NCBI GenBank assembly: GCA_937925635.1
Contig: CALALX010000062.1
Location: forward strand, 7,625 to 71,624
Source: an uncultured Caulobacter sp.
GTDB taxonomy: Bacteria; Pseudomonadota; Alphaproteobacteria; Caulobacterales; Caulobacteraceae
DNA length: 64,000 nt
Direction of reading: 5' to 3'
A model generated the notes under the pieces. It did no database searches and had not been told where the DNA came from. It saw only the letters and a list, made by a program, of their open reading frames with translations. Each line of letters begins with the position of its first letter. The stretch's first letter is position 1. Both the position numbers and the translations under genes were made by a program. Positions 41,536 to 50,661 of the stretch are shown in pieces.

Positions 41536-42465
41536 CTAGAACCCGCTCGCCGGCTTCCAGGCGGCGACCGCGAAGGCGACCGCCAGGATCAGCCCCGCGA
41601 CGGCGTTGGATTTGAAGAGGACCAGCGCCGCGGCGCCGTCGCCGACGTCCAGACGCGCCGCCTGTCGCGACAGGTGGACGGCGAACAGCGCCGCCAGCGG
41701 TAGGAACAGCGGGCCGATGTCGGCCGCCGTCGCGGCGGCGAGGACCAGCGCGAAGCTGACGGCGTAGAAGGCCAGCACGCCCCACCTGGCCTTGTCGCCC
41801 AGCCGGCGCGCCGACGACTTCACGCCGGCCAGGGCGTCGTCCTCGATATCCTGCACCGCGTAGATGGTGTCGTAGCCGAGGGTCCAGAAGACGAGCCCGG
41901 CGTAGAGCAGCAGGTCGGGCAGGGTCGGGGCGCCGGCGACGGCGGCGAAACCCATCAGCGCGCCCCAGTTGAAGGTCAGGCCCAGCCAGGCCTGCGGCCA
42001 CCAGGTGATGCGTTTCATGAACGGATAGGCGGCGACCAGGGCCAGCGACCCGACGCCCAGGCCGATCGCCCAGGGCCCGAGGGTCAGCAGGATCAGCAGG
42101 CTGACCAGGCAGCAAGCGATCACGAAGACCCAGGCCTGTTTGACGCTGATCTGCCCGGCCGGGATCGGACGAAGGGCCGTTCGTGCGACCTTCGCGTCGA
42201 TGTCGCGGTCGACGATGTCGTTATAGGCGCAGCCGGCCGCCCGCATCAGCGCCGCGCCGAGGAAGAACTCGACCAGCAGGATCAGGTCCGGCGCCTCGCC
42301 CCGCATCGCGCCGGCCAGGGCGACGCCCATCCATCCCGGCAGCATCAGCAGCCAGATGCCGACCGGCCGATCGAACCGCCCCAGCTTCAGCCACGGCCGC
42401 AGCGCCGCCGGCGCATGGCGGTCCACCCAGTTGGTCGGCGCGGCGTCGGGCAGGATCGTGGACAT
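41536..42465 (-). CDS. ubiA: 4-hydroxybenzoate polyprenyltransferase UbiA
   Basis: 309 residues from the ATG at 42465. Eight or nine membrane helices and both Asp-rich motifs: NDIVDRDIDAKVARTALRP (about 80-98) and DIEDDALAGVKSSARRLG (about 205-222), which bind polyprenyl diphosphate through magnesium. It attaches the side chain to 4-hydroxybenzoate in ubiquinone synthesis. The longer reading frame to 42828 is antisense to the DUF454 gene. With ubiD nearby, two ubiquinone steps are in this window, though not in one operon. Confidence 0.94.
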   Translation of the reverse strand: MSTILPDAAPTNWVDRHAPAALRPWLKLGRFDRPVGIWLLMLPGWMGVALAGAMRGEAPDLILLVEFFLGAALMRAAGCAYNDIVDRDIDAKVARTALRPIPAGQISVKQAWVFVIACCLVSLLILLTLGPWAIGLGVGSLALVAAYPFMKRITWWPQAWLGLTFNWGALMGFAAVAGAPTLPDLLLYAGLVFWTLGYDTIYAVQDIEDDALAGVKSSARRLGDKARWGVLAFYAVSFALVLAAATAADIGPLFLPLAALFAVHLSRQAARLDVGDGAAALVLFKSNAVAGLILAVAFAVAAWKPASGF

Positions 42466-42544
42466 GGTCCCTGGATAGCGGCAGCCGGCCTTCGTTCCAA
42501 TCTTTGGCGGCGACGCGACGGGCGCGGCGAGGCAAAGTGGGCTG

Positions 42545-42865
42545 ATGGCAGAAGGTTCGATCCGGTCGCGGCCGAAGCGCTCGCGGGCCGCCCACTGGGC
42601 GATTGACGGGCTCGGCGTGACGCTGGTCGCGGTGGGCGCGGTCGGGGTGGTGACGCCGGGCCTGCCGACCACGGTGTTCTGGATCGGGGCCGTCGTCTGC
42701 TTCCTGAAGACCCGGCCTTGGGCCGTGCGGCCCCTGCTCAAGACCCCCGTCGTCGGCCCGGCGATCATCGGCTTCCTGCGCTGGCGGCCGTTCGGCGGCG
42801 GACGGAAGCGCCTTGCGCCCTTCGACACGCGCCCCTCGAGCGCTGCTCAGGATGACGTGGACTGA
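42545..42865 (+). CDS. DUF454 (YbaN-like) membrane protein
   Basis: 106 residues. Core YbaN features: a helix GLGVTLVAVGAVGVVTPGLPTTVF, then IGAVVCFLKTRPWAVRPLLKTPVVG. There are two short membrane helices. The last 16 or so residues (APFDTRPSSAAQDDVD) are encoded by the left half of a family 4 repeat, so the C-terminus has been replaced or extended by repeat insertion. It is divergent from ubiA. Function unknown. Confidence 0.82.
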   Translation: MAEGSIRSRPKRSRAAHWAIDGLGVTLVAVGAVGVVTPGLPTTVFWIGAVVCFLKTRPWAVRPLLKTPVVGPAIIGFLRWRPFGGGRKRLAPFDTRPSSAAQDDVD

Positions 42866-42923
42866 AGCGCTTCTGGACCCGTCATCCTGAGCAGCCCGCG
42901 CAGCGGGCGTGTCGAAGGACGCA
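42814..42923. repeat. Paired palindromic repeat, family 4 copy B
   Basis: Left unit 42814-42856 and inverted right unit 42881-42923 share CCTTCGACACGC and GCTGCTCAGGATGAC arms around a 24-bp spacer. The left unit lies in the 3' end of the DUF454 gene; the right unit is in the intergenic region before the next ABC gene. Confidence 0.8.
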
Positions 42924-42996
42924 CACCCCGCCTAAATCGCCCCGCGCCTCTCCCGCCGAACGCCGTTCGGGCCTATCTGGTCCGCAGGTCATTCCC

Positions 42997-44784
42997 ATGA
43001 GCGAGCAGTACGAAGACGAGGAGGTCACCCGCGGACGGGTGCTCTCCAACGGCCAGGTCCTGGCCTTCATCGCCCGCTTCTGGCTGCGGCGGCGATGGCT
43101 GCTGCTCGCGGCGGCCGGACTGATGCTGCTCGCCGTCGGCTTCGATATCCTGATGCCGACCGCCGCCAAGGCCCTGATCGACGCCGTCGCCGATCCCGCG
43201 CGCGATCCCGACCGGGCCTGGCGCGCCTGGGCGCTGTTCGTCGGCGTCTATGTGGCCTTCGTGATCACCCGGAACATCGCCTTCCGGTTCTGGAACCCTC
43301 TGGCGGCCCGGAACATGGAGGAGATGACCAACGAGGGCTTCCGCCGCGTGCAGCGGTTTTCGGCCGACTGGCACGCGGACAATTTCGCCGGCGCGACCGT
43401 GCGCAAGCTGTCGCGCGCCATGTGGGGCTACGACTCGGCGTCGGACGCCGTGGTCCTGTGGCTGGGCCCGGCGCTGCTGGTGCTCTTCGGCCTGTCGATC
43501 CAGATGATCTTCAAGTGGCCGTTGGTCGGAGCCCTGGCCGTCTTCACCGTGGTCGCCTTCCTGTGGCTGAACCTGTGGCTGGTGAAGGTCTACGCCCGGC
43601 CGGCCAACCTGAAGTCCAACGCGCTGGACAGCCGCATCGGCGGCGCGCTGGCCGACGCCATCACCTCCAACCCGACGGTGAAGAGCTTCGGCGCCGAGGC
43701 GCGTGAGGAGGGCCGGTTCGGCGCCATCACCCTCGCCTGGCGCAGGGCGGTGCTGATCACCTGGAACCGCTTCATGGACATCTGGCTGATCCAGAACGCC
43801 CTGATGGTGGCGCTGCAGGCGGGCATGACCGGCATTCTGCTGAACCTGTGGGTTCAGGGCCGGGCCTCGCCGGGCGACATCGCCTTCGCGATCACCTCGT
43901 TCATGCTGATGAGCGGCTATCTGCGGAACATCGGCGAGAATGTGCGCATGATGCAGAAGGGCCTGGATGACGTGGAGGACGTCGCCAACTACGCCCGCAT
44001 GGCGCCCCAGGTGGCCGACTCCCCGGGCGCGCGGCCCTTCGTCGGCGGCGAGGGCGAGATCGTCTTCGACCACGTCACCTTCCGCTACAAGAGCGCCGAG
44101 GCGCCGCTCTATGACGGCTTCAACCTGACCATCGCCCCGGGCGAGCGGGTGGCGCTGGTCGGACCGACGGGCGCTGGGAAGTCGACCTTCGTGAAACTGA
44201 TCCAACGCCTGTACGACCTGCAGGGCGGCGCCATCGTCATCGACGGCCAGGACGTCTCCCGCGTGGAACAGGGGTCCCTGCGCCGCGCCATCGCCGTGGT
44301 GCCGCAGGATCCGGCCCTGTTCCACCGGACCATCGCAGAGAACATCGGCTATGCCCGCCCCGACGCCACGGCCGAGGAAATCCGGCTGGCGGCGAAGCGG
44401 GCCCGCGCCCACGACTTCATCGAGAGCCTGCCGATGGGCTACGACACCCTGGTCGGCGAGCGCGGCGTGAAGCTGTCGGGCGGCGAGCGCCAGCGCGTGG
44501 CCATCGCCCGCGCCTTCCTGGCCGACGCCCCGATCCTGGTCTTCGACGAAGCGACCAGCAGCCTCGACGTCGAGACCGAGGTCCAGGTCCAGGCGGCGAT
44601 GGACGAGCTGATGGCGGGCCGCACCACGATCGTCATCGCCCACCGCCTGTCGACCATCCGCGGCGCCGACCGCATCCTGGTCTTCGATCGCGGCCGCATC
44701 GTCGAAGAGGGCCGGCACGCCGAGCTGAAGGCCAAGGGCGGGGTCTACGCGCGGCTGGCGGCGGTGGCGGAGGGGACGGCGTAG
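42997..44784 (+). CDS. ABC exporter, fused membrane and ATPase domains
   Basis: 595 residues: an ABC-1 membrane domain (about 28-320, six helices) and an ATPase with Walker A GPTGAGKST, Q-loop VPQDPALFHR, signature LSGGERQRVAIARAF, Walker B ILVFDEATSSLD and H-loop VIAHRLS. A half-transporter acting as a dimer. Relatives include multidrug/lipid exporters of the MdlB type. The only neighbour on this strand is DUF454, so the substrate is not indicated. The ATG at 42997 is preceded by a family 4 repeat unit. Confidence 0.9.
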   Translation: MSEQYEDEEVTRGRVLSNGQVLAFIARFWLRRRWLLLAAAGLMLLAVGFDILMPTAAKALIDAVADPARDPDRAWRAWALFVGVYVAFVITRNIAFRFWNPLAARNMEEMTNEGFRRVQRFSADWHADNFAGATVRKLSRAMWGYDSASDAVVLWLGPALLVLFGLSIQMIFKWPLVGALAVFTVVAFLWLNLWLVKVYARPANLKSNALDSRIGGALADAITSNPTVKSFGAEAREEGRFGAITLAWRRAVLITWNRFMDIWLIQNALMVALQAGMTGILLNLWVQGRASPGDIAFAITSFMLMSGYLRNIGENVRMMQKGLDDVEDVANYARMAPQVADSPGARPFVGGEGEIVFDHVTFRYKSAEAPLYDGFNLTIAPGERVALVGPTGAGKSTFVKLIQRLYDLQGGAIVIDGQDVSRVEQGSLRRAIAVVPQDPALFHRTIAENIGYARPDATAEEIRLAAKRARAHDFIESLPMGYDTLVGERGVKLSGGERQRVAIARAFLADAPILVFDEATSSLDVETEVQVQAAMDELMAGRTTIVIAHRLSTIRGADRILVFDRGRIVEEGRHAELKAKGGVYARLAAVAEGTA

Positions 44785-44799
44785 GCGACTCCGGCGCGC

Positions 44800-46158
44800 C
44801 TATCCGACCATTCGCGTCCTGGCCTGCTCGATCAGATCGCCGGCGCCCCGGACGATGTTGTCGAGCCATTCCGGCGGAGGCGCATGCGGTTGCGCTTCGG
44901 CCGGTCGCTCCGCCCGGGTCGTGGTGGGATGCCAGCCCCAGACCGCGACCAGGACGGAAAAGCCGACGACATAGGCGAGGGCGACATGCCAGCCGTGCCG
45001 CAACCAGCCGAACACCGAACGCGCCTCGGGATAGAGGTTCGACAGCGCCACGCCCGCCGAGGAGCCGAACCACACCATCGAGCCGCCAAACCCGACCGCG
45101 AACGCCAGGACGCCCCAGTCGTAGCCGCCCTGCTTCAGGGCCAGGGCCGTCAGAGGGATGTTGTCGAAGACCGACGACAGGAAGCCGAGGCCGAACGCCG
45201 TCTGCCAGGCGGCCCCGGGCAGGCTCTCGACCGGCATCAGCGAGGCGGTCGCCACCAGCGAAACCAGGAACAGCGCGCCCTTCGCGGCCCCCGGAAGCAG
45301 ACTCCACTGCGGCGCTCGGATGATGGAGGTCAACAGGATCGCGGCCCAGAGGCCGAGGCCGAGCCACGGCGCGGCGTCCTGACTTTCCGGATACCAGGCA
45401 TTGCCCGCGAAGTTCACCGCCAGCAGCGTGGCCAGGATCACGGCGACGATGACGGTGCGGGCCTTGTCGATGCGCGGCGTGCCTTCCGCGACATGCGCCA
45501 GGATCGGCGCGAAGCGATGCTGCTGCAGGGCGGCGACCAGGCCGAAGACGGCGAAGGCCGCGAACGAGGCGACGAACGCATGCAGGACCGCCACGGGCGA
45601 AACGCCGCTGATCCACATCATCGTCGTTGTCGTGTCGCCGATCACGCTGCCCGCGCCGCCGGCGTTCGAGGCGGCGACGATGCCCGCCAGGTATCCGATG
45701 CTGACGCGACCATGGTAGACGTGCCGCGCGACGACGCCGCCGATGATGGCCGCGGCGATGTTGTCGAGGAAGGTCGACAGCACGAAGACCATCGCCAGCA
45801 GGGCCAGGCCGCCCTTCCAGTCATCGGGCAGCAGCCTCGGCATATGTTCGGGAATGTTGCTGCGTTCGAACTGGTTGGCCAGCAGCGCGAAGCCGAGCAG
45901 AAGAAGCATGAGGTTGGCGAGGATGACGCTCTCGTGGCCGAAGTGGGCGGAGAGGCCGGCGAGCCCTGGGCCATGCGCGAAGCCGGCGAACACCAGCTTG
46001 TAGAGGATCGTCGTCGTCAGCCCGGCCAGCGCGACGGTGAGCGTCCTGTGATGGAACAGCGCCACGCCCAGCAACGTCGCGCCGAAGATGTAGAACTCGA
46101 TCGGCGCGCCGACGATGACGCGCAGGAGGCCGCCGGCCTCCGCAAGGATGCTTTGCAT
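44800..46158 (-). CDS. NhaD/ArsB-type ion transporter
   Basis: 452 residues with about 11-12 membrane helices. The two inverted repeats of the ion-transporter superfamily each carry a broken-helix motif: TFLDNIAAAIIGG and SVFDNIPLTALAL; Ser/Thr/Gly-rich AASNAGGAGSVIGDTTTTMM forms the ion site. Members move sodium for protons (NhaD), arsenite or citrate. Absence of ars genes favours a sodium/proton antiporter. A charged C-terminal tail (about 405-452) is cytoplasmic. Divergent from the S10 gene across a palindrome. Confidence 0.83.
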   Translation of the reverse strand: MQSILAEAGGLLRVIVGAPIEFYIFGATLLGVALFHHRTLTVALAGLTTTILYKLVFAGFAHGPGLAGLSAHFGHESVILANLMLLLLGFALLANQFERSNIPEHMPRLLPDDWKGGLALLAMVFVLSTFLDNIAAAIIGGVVARHVYHGRVSIGYLAGIVAASNAGGAGSVIGDTTTTMMWISGVSPVAVLHAFVASFAAFAVFGLVAALQQHRFAPILAHVAEGTPRIDKARTVIVAVILATLLAVNFAGNAWYPESQDAAPWLGLGLWAAILLTSIIRAPQWSLLPGAAKGALFLVSLVATASLMPVESLPGAAWQTAFGLGFLSSVFDNIPLTALALKQGGYDWGVLAFAVGFGGSMVWFGSSAGVALSNLYPEARSVFGWLRHGWHVALAYVVGFSVLVAVWGWHPTTTRAERPAEAQPHAPPPEWLDNIVRGAGDLIEQARTRMVG

Positions 46159-46221
46159 GTCGCCCCCGATTCATGCGCCTGACTGCCGGCGCATGTCTTC
46201 CCCGACCCGATTTCAACGTGG

Positions 46222-46239
46222 TTGACGTGTGAACGTCAA
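46222..46239. promoter_or_regulatory. Perfect 7-bp inverted repeat, candidate operator
   Basis: TTGACGT and ACGTCAA around GTGA, lying between the divergent antiporter and S10 carboxypeptidase genes. A partly overlapping CAAC-GTG-GTTG palindrome precedes it at 46214-46224. Size and symmetry fit a dimeric regulator site; no regulator gene is adjacent. Confidence 0.45.
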
Positions 46240-46325
46240 GACGCAGACGCAATGCCATGAAGCGGTTGAGAGCGTCGGCGGCAGGGCCTACGACTCCGCA
46301 CTGATCGGTTTGGAGGGGGTTGCGA

Positions 46326-47828
46326 ATGCGTATGCTGAAAGTGATCGGACTGGCCGCGGCGCTGGCGCTGGGAGTCGTGGCGACGACGGCGACGGCGGCG
46401 GATCCCGCGCCGGCGGCCGACAAGAAGGCCGACATCGACCTGCCGCCCTTGCCGGCCCCGGCCTCGGTCAAGCAGACCGCGCGGCTGAACGGGAAGGTGA
46501 TCAACTACACCGCCACGGTCGGCGCGCTGCCGGTGCGCGACGCCAAGGGCAAGGTGATCGGCGAGGTGGTTTACACCGCCTATGTCCTCGACGGGCCGCG
46601 CAACCCGAACCGTCCGGTGACCTTCGCCTTCAACGGCGGTCCCGGCGCGGCCAGCGTCTATCTGAACCTCGGCGCCATCGGCCCCAAGCGCGTGCAGTTC
46701 GGCGCCCAGGGCGACGCGCCGTCGGACTCGGCGGTCCTGCAGGACAATCCGTTCACCTGGATGGATTTCACCGACCTGGTCTTCATCGACCCGATCGGAA
46801 CCGGCTTCTCCCGCTCTCGGGTGACGCCCGAGGAGAGCAAGAAGGCCTTCTTCGGGGTGAAGCAGGACATCGAGTACCTGTCGCGCATCGTCTACGACTG
46901 GCTGCTCAAGAACGAGCGCATGACCTCGCCGAAGTACCTGGTCGGCGAGAGCTACGGCGGCTTCCGGGGCCCGCGCCTGACCCACTATCTGCAGACCGAG
47001 CTCGGCGTCGGCGTCAACGGCGTGGTGCTGGTCTCGCCCTTCTTCGACGGCGTCAGCTGGGCCGGCGGCGACTTCTCGCCGATCCCCTGGGCCATGACCC
47101 TGCCGTCGATGGCCGCCGCCCACTACGAACGCCAGGGCAAGCCGCTGAACGCCGGCCAGATGGCCGAGGTCGAGGCCTATGTCAGCGGCGAGTTCCTGAC
47201 CGACTTCATGAAGGGCCGCAGCGACCAGGCCGCTCTCGACCGGCTGGTCACCCGGGTCAGCGCCTTTACCGGCCTGCCACAGCAGGTCGTCCGCGAGATG
47301 GGCGGCCGCATCGACAGCCGCGCCTTCCTGCGCGAGCTTTATCGCGCCGACGGCCGCATCGGCAGCTGGTACGACAGCAACGTCACCGCCTACGACCCCT
47401 ACCCCTGGGCGCCGAACCAGCGCAGCGGCGACCCGATCCTCGACGCCCTGATCGCGCCGACGACCAGCGCCATGGTCGACTTCGTCACCCGCGTGGTCGG
47501 ATGGAAGGTCGAGGCCCGCTACGAGGCGCTGTCGAGCTCCGTCAACGAGGCCTGGGAAGATGAGCTGGTCACCATCGAGTCCGTGTCGGCCCTTCGCCGC
47601 GCGCTGGCCAACGACCCGAAGATGAAGGTGCTGATCGTCCACGGCTACAACGACCTGAGCTGCCCCTACTTCGTGTCGAAGACGGTGGTCGACCAGCTGC
47701 CGCCGATGGGCAATCCGGGCCGGGTGCAGCTGCGCGCCTATCCCGGCGGCCACATGTTCTACAGCCGACCGGACAGCGGCCAGTCGATGCGCCAGGACGT
47801 GATGGCCATGTACGGGGCGGTGGGCTAG
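46326..47828 (+). CDS. Exported S10 serine carboxypeptidase
   Basis: 500 residues from the ATG at 46326, with GGAGGGGG upstream; an in-frame TTG at 46320 is less likely. Signal peptide to about residue 25. The alpha/beta-hydrolase triad: nucleophile Ser in VGESYGGFRGP, Asp in VHGYNDLSCPYF, His in YPGGHMFYSRP; oxyanion-hole NGGPGAASV. S10 enzymes remove C-terminal residues in acidic or periplasmic settings and are rather common in Caulobacterales and Xanthomonads. Part of the extracytoplasmic peptide-use theme here. Confidence 0.92.
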   Translation: MRMLKVIGLAAALALGVVATTATAADPAPAADKKADIDLPPLPAPASVKQTARLNGKVINYTATVGALPVRDAKGKVIGEVVYTAYVLDGPRNPNRPVTFAFNGGPGAASVYLNLGAIGPKRVQFGAQGDAPSDSAVLQDNPFTWMDFTDLVFIDPIGTGFSRSRVTPEESKKAFFGVKQDIEYLSRIVYDWLLKNERMTSPKYLVGESYGGFRGPRLTHYLQTELGVGVNGVVLVSPFFDGVSWAGGDFSPIPWAMTLPSMAAAHYERQGKPLNAGQMAEVEAYVSGEFLTDFMKGRSDQAALDRLVTRVSAFTGLPQQVVREMGGRIDSRAFLRELYRADGRIGSWYDSNVTAYDPYPWAPNQRSGDPILDALIAPTTSAMVDFVTRVVGWKVEARYEALSSSVNEAWEDELVTIESVSALRRALANDPKMKVLIVHGYNDLSCPYFVSKTVVDQLPPMGNPGRVQLRAYPGGHMFYSRPDSGQSMRQDVMAMYGAVG

Positions 47829-47865
47829 AGGGCTCGCCAGCCCAAGCCCCTCGAGTGAGGCAGGA

Positions 47866-48531
47866 ATGACCCCGGACGACATCGAGACAAGCGAAAGGGC
47901 CAAGTCCAAGCCCGGCGTGCGAAAGCGGGCGAAGGAAATCGCACCCTTCCGCTGCAAGAACCTGATCGCGGTTCTGGAAAACCCCACCGATATCGCGAAT
48001 ATCGGCACGGTGATCCGGAACGTGAACGCCCTCGGCGTCGAGAAGGTCTATGTCGTGGACCCTGGGGGCTCGCTGCCGGAAGACTGGCAGGACCTGAGGG
48101 AGCGCCGAACGATCTCGAAGACCTCCGTGTCGGCCGTGAAGTGGACTTTCGTGAAGCGGTTCGACAGCACTGACGCGTGCTTCGATCACCTTGAGCGCAA
48201 CAACTTCGTGTCGGTCGTGACGTCCCCTCACGTGAAGGGTAAGACGAGCATCTTCCTGCACGAAGGCGACTTCACCGAGCACGCCAAGCTGGCCGTGTGG
48301 TTCGGCAGCGAGGCGACCGGTATCAGCGACCTGGCCGTCTCGCGCAGTTCGATGTGCGTCAGCATCCCGATGTTCGGGATGATCGAGAGCCTCAACCTGG
48401 GAACCAGCTCCGGCATCGTGCTCTATGAGGTCGCCAAGCAGCGTCGCGAATACCAGAGCCTGTACGAGAAGCGGAACAAGCGGCTGCCCCGCAAGGAGCC
48501 GCTGCCGACCACGATCGCGCCGAAAGTCTGA
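47866..48531 (+). CDS. TrmH/SpoU-family RNA 2'-O-methyltransferase
   Basis: 221 residues, knotted SPOUT fold. Motif 1 ENPTDIANIGTVIRNVNALG (Asn/Arg catalytic), motif 2 VWFGSEATGIS, motif 3 IPMFGMIESLNLGTSSGIVL. The family methylates a ribose in tRNA or rRNA; the target (such as Gm18 of tRNA) is not certain. A basic N-terminal stretch (KSKPGVRKRAKE) and a basic C-terminus aid RNA binding. It ends 6 nt from the convergent L,D-transpeptidase gene. Confidence 0.9.
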   Translation: MTPDDIETSERAKSKPGVRKRAKEIAPFRCKNLIAVLENPTDIANIGTVIRNVNALGVEKVYVVDPGGSLPEDWQDLRERRTISKTSVSAVKWTFVKRFDSTDACFDHLERNNFVSVVTSPHVKGKTSIFLHEGDFTEHAKLAVWFGSEATGISDLAVSRSSMCVSIPMFGMIESLNLGTSSGIVLYEVAKQRREYQSLYEKRNKRLPRKEPLPTTIAPKV

Positions 48532-48537
48532 CGCTGA

Positions 48538-49254
48538 CTAGGCGCCGGCGAACAGCAGGCGGCCGCCGTCCATGTCGGCGCGGAGGGCGTTGAGGTCGGC
48601 CTGGGAGACGGCGAAGCAGCCGAACGAGCGGCCGAGCTTGCCCTGCGACGCTAGGTAGGCCGGCTCGCAGTAGTCGGCCGCGTGGACGATGATCGCCCGG
48701 TCGCGGACCTCCGAATTGGTCGGATCAAGGCCGTCGAGCAGGACGTTCGGACCGTGCTTGGAGCCCCAGGACTGGCCGGCCGTCAGATAGGCGCCGACCG
48801 AGGAGGCGTTCGAGTTCGGCACGTTCGAAAACTTCTGGGCGTAGCCGCTGTGCGCCGGGTCGGAACCCCGGCCGTGGGCGGTCCGGTACGCCGTGGTCTC
48901 GCCGGTCGTCAGGTCGAGGCGGAACAGGCGCGGCTTGCTGGAGTGGGCCTGGAAGTCGACGATGTAGACGCGATCCTCGTGCTCGACATGGCCGCGATGG
49001 CGCTTGAGCGCGTCCAGGGCGGCGTAGAGCAGCGGGCGACGGATCAGGCCCTGCGGGTCCAGGGCGGGGCCGAGCGCCGGGACGGCCGCCGGCGCGGGCG
49101 GGACGATGAGCGGCGGCGGCGGAGGCGAGGGAACAGGCGAGAAGGTCTGCGAGACCAGCGAGGGTTTCGGCGTCGAAGTGGCGCACGACGCCGTCAGGGC
49201 GGCGAGGCCGACGATAAGTCCACGACGCGACAAGCGCGCTTGCTGTTCCAGCAT
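48538..49254 (-). CDS. Exported murein L,D-transpeptidase-like protein (YkuD_2)
   Basis: 238 residues. The N-terminus LSRRGLIVGLAALTASC combines a twin-arginine motif with a lipobox-like ending at Cys24, so it is probably a Tat-exported lipoprotein. A Pro-rich linker (about 34-62) precedes the catalytic domain: IIVHAADYCEP (His), then LGRSFGCFAVSQ with the nucleophile Cys in the SxGC pattern. The YkuD_2 group is related to peptidoglycan 3-3 crosslinking or carboxypeptidase activity; activity is untested. Confidence 0.87.
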   Translation of the reverse strand: MLEQQARLSRRGLIVGLAALTASCATSTPKPSLVSQTFSPVPSPPPPPLIVPPAPAAVPALGPALDPQGLIRRPLLYAALDALKRHRGHVEHEDRVYIVDFQAHSSKPRLFRLDLTTGETTAYRTAHGRGSDPAHSGYAQKFSNVPNSNASSVGAYLTAGQSWGSKHGPNVLLDGLDPTNSEVRDRAIIVHAADYCEPAYLASQGKLGRSFGCFAVSQADLNALRADMDGGRLLFAGA

Positions 49255-49353
49255 GCCGTCTGAGCTCCGGGTTTGCGCCCCCCGCGCGGTCAGTGCGGCA
49301 GCGGATAGCCCGGGATGACGCCCGCGGGAAACCGCGCACGGCGTCGCACCCGC

Positions 49354-50574
49354 TCACTTTTTCGCCAGCGCCTCCGAAAGCGGCGCCGCCAGGTCGCCCT
49401 TGCGAACGGCTTCAACGCGATCGAGACCGAGCCATCCCGCCATCCGCGTCAGTTCGGCCGCCAGGGCCTGCGCGGTGTCCGGCCCGGCGTTCGGCTCCGC
49501 GTGGGCGGCCTGGACCAGCAGCACCTTCTTCTGCCGGTCGGCCTTGAGATCGACCCGGCCGGTGATGGTCTCGCCCTGCAGGAAGGGCAGCACGTAGTAG
49601 CCATGGGTGCGCTTCTCGGCCGGGGTGTAGATCTCCAGCCGGATTTTCACGTCGAACAGCCGCTCGGTTCGCTCGCGAAACCAGATCAGGTTGTCGAAGG
49701 GCGACAGCAGCGCGTGGGCCTCGACCCGGCGCGGGGCCTTCGCCCCGGGGGCCAGGTAGCCGGGCCTGGCCCAGCCCTCCACGGCGACCGGCGTCAGCTC
49801 GCCGGCCTCGACCAGCTCACGCACCGCACGGCGGGCGGGCTCCAGCGGCAGGCGGAAGTAGTCGCGCAGGTCCGCCTCGGTCGCCACGCCCATCGCCCCC
49901 GCCGACCGGCGCACCAGTTCGCGGATCGCGTCGGGCTCGTCCAGAGTCGGGGCATCGATGACGGCCGCGGGCAGCGCCCGTTCGGTCAGGTCATAGACCC
50001 GCTCGAAGCCGCGCCGCGTCCGGGTGGTGACGTAGCCGGCCCAGAACAGCCATTCGAGCGCGCGCTTGCCGTCCGACCACGACCACCAGCCCGGCTGACC
50101 GCGCGGGCCGGTCGCGAAGTCGCCGCCGGTGACGGGACCGCGCCTTTCGATCTCGGCCAGGATGTTGTCGATGTAGTCGCGCCGCTCGCGGCCGAAGCGG
50201 GCCAGCCCGCCCCAGGTCTCGCCGCGCTCGGCCCGCGCCATCCGCCAGCGGAAGAAGGGCTGCAGGTCCATCGGCAGCAACGAAGCCTCATGGCCCCAGT
50301 ACTCGAACATCGACCGCTTCTTGCCCCACGCCTCCGCCTCCAGCACCTCGCGGGGATAGTCGCCGAGCCGCGAGAAGGCGGGCAGGTAGTGGGTGCGGGT
50401 GACCACGTTGACGCTGTCGATCTGGATCACGCCCAGCCGGTCGGCGGTCTTGCGGAAATGCCGCGCGCCGGGCGCCTCGTGACGGCGGGCGTCGGCGAAG
50501 CCCTGGGCCGCCAGCGCGATGCGCCGCGCCTGGGCGGCGGAGAGGTCGTGGGTCTTCTTCATCGGCGACACCAT
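49354..50574 (-). CDS. YcaQ/AlkX-like DNA glycosylase (HTH_42)
   Basis: About 406 residues from the ATG at 50574; the ATG at 50562 is an equally possible start. HTH_42 family with three winged-helix domains. The catalytic motif QID (Gln51-Ile-Asp53, in LGVIQIDSVN) matches the Gln-x-Asp form of E. coli YcaQ rather than the Gln-x-Gln of AlkZ. Also conserved are THYLPAFSRLG and ALLSPFDNLIWFRER. Such enzymes remove N7-alkylated bases and unhook interstrand crosslinks. Confidence 0.88.
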   Translation of the reverse strand: MVSPMKKTHDLSAAQARRIALAAQGFADARRHEAPGARHFRKTADRLGVIQIDSVNVVTRTHYLPAFSRLGDYPREVLEAEAWGKKRSMFEYWGHEASLLPMDLQPFFRWRMARAERGETWGGLARFGRERRDYIDNILAEIERRGPVTGGDFATGPRGQPGWWSWSDGKRALEWLFWAGYVTTRTRRGFERVYDLTERALPAAVIDAPTLDEPDAIRELVRRSAGAMGVATEADLRDYFRLPLEPARRAVRELVEAGELTPVAVEGWARPGYLAPGAKAPRRVEAHALLSPFDNLIWFRERTERLFDVKIRLEIYTPAEKRTHGYYVLPFLQGETITGRVDLKADRQKKVLLVQAAHAEPNAGPDTAQALAAELTRMAGWLGLDRVEAVRKGDLAAPLSEALAKK

Positions 50575-50615
50575 GACCGATTCCGGGTGTTCGCCCAATG
50601 TTCCCGCATCTTTCT

Positions 50616-50647
50616 CCGCTCATCCCGGCGAATGCCGGGATGAGCGG
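50616..50647. repeat. Single palindromic repeat, family 3 copy B
   Basis: Same core as 26979-27002 (TCATCCCGGC, GAAT, GCCGGGATGA) with arms extended to 14 bp by CCGC / GCGG. It lies between the aldo/keto reductase stop (50662) and the glycosylase start, both on the minus strand. Confidence 0.88.
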
Positions 50648-50661
50648 ATGAGGGGATGCGC

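Noticed and set aside
42826..42923. The inverted pair near DUF454 read as an ordinary terminator
   Set aside because: The left half lies inside the coding sequence and there is no T-tract. The same pair occurs elsewhere, so it is a repeat element, although it may affect transcription.
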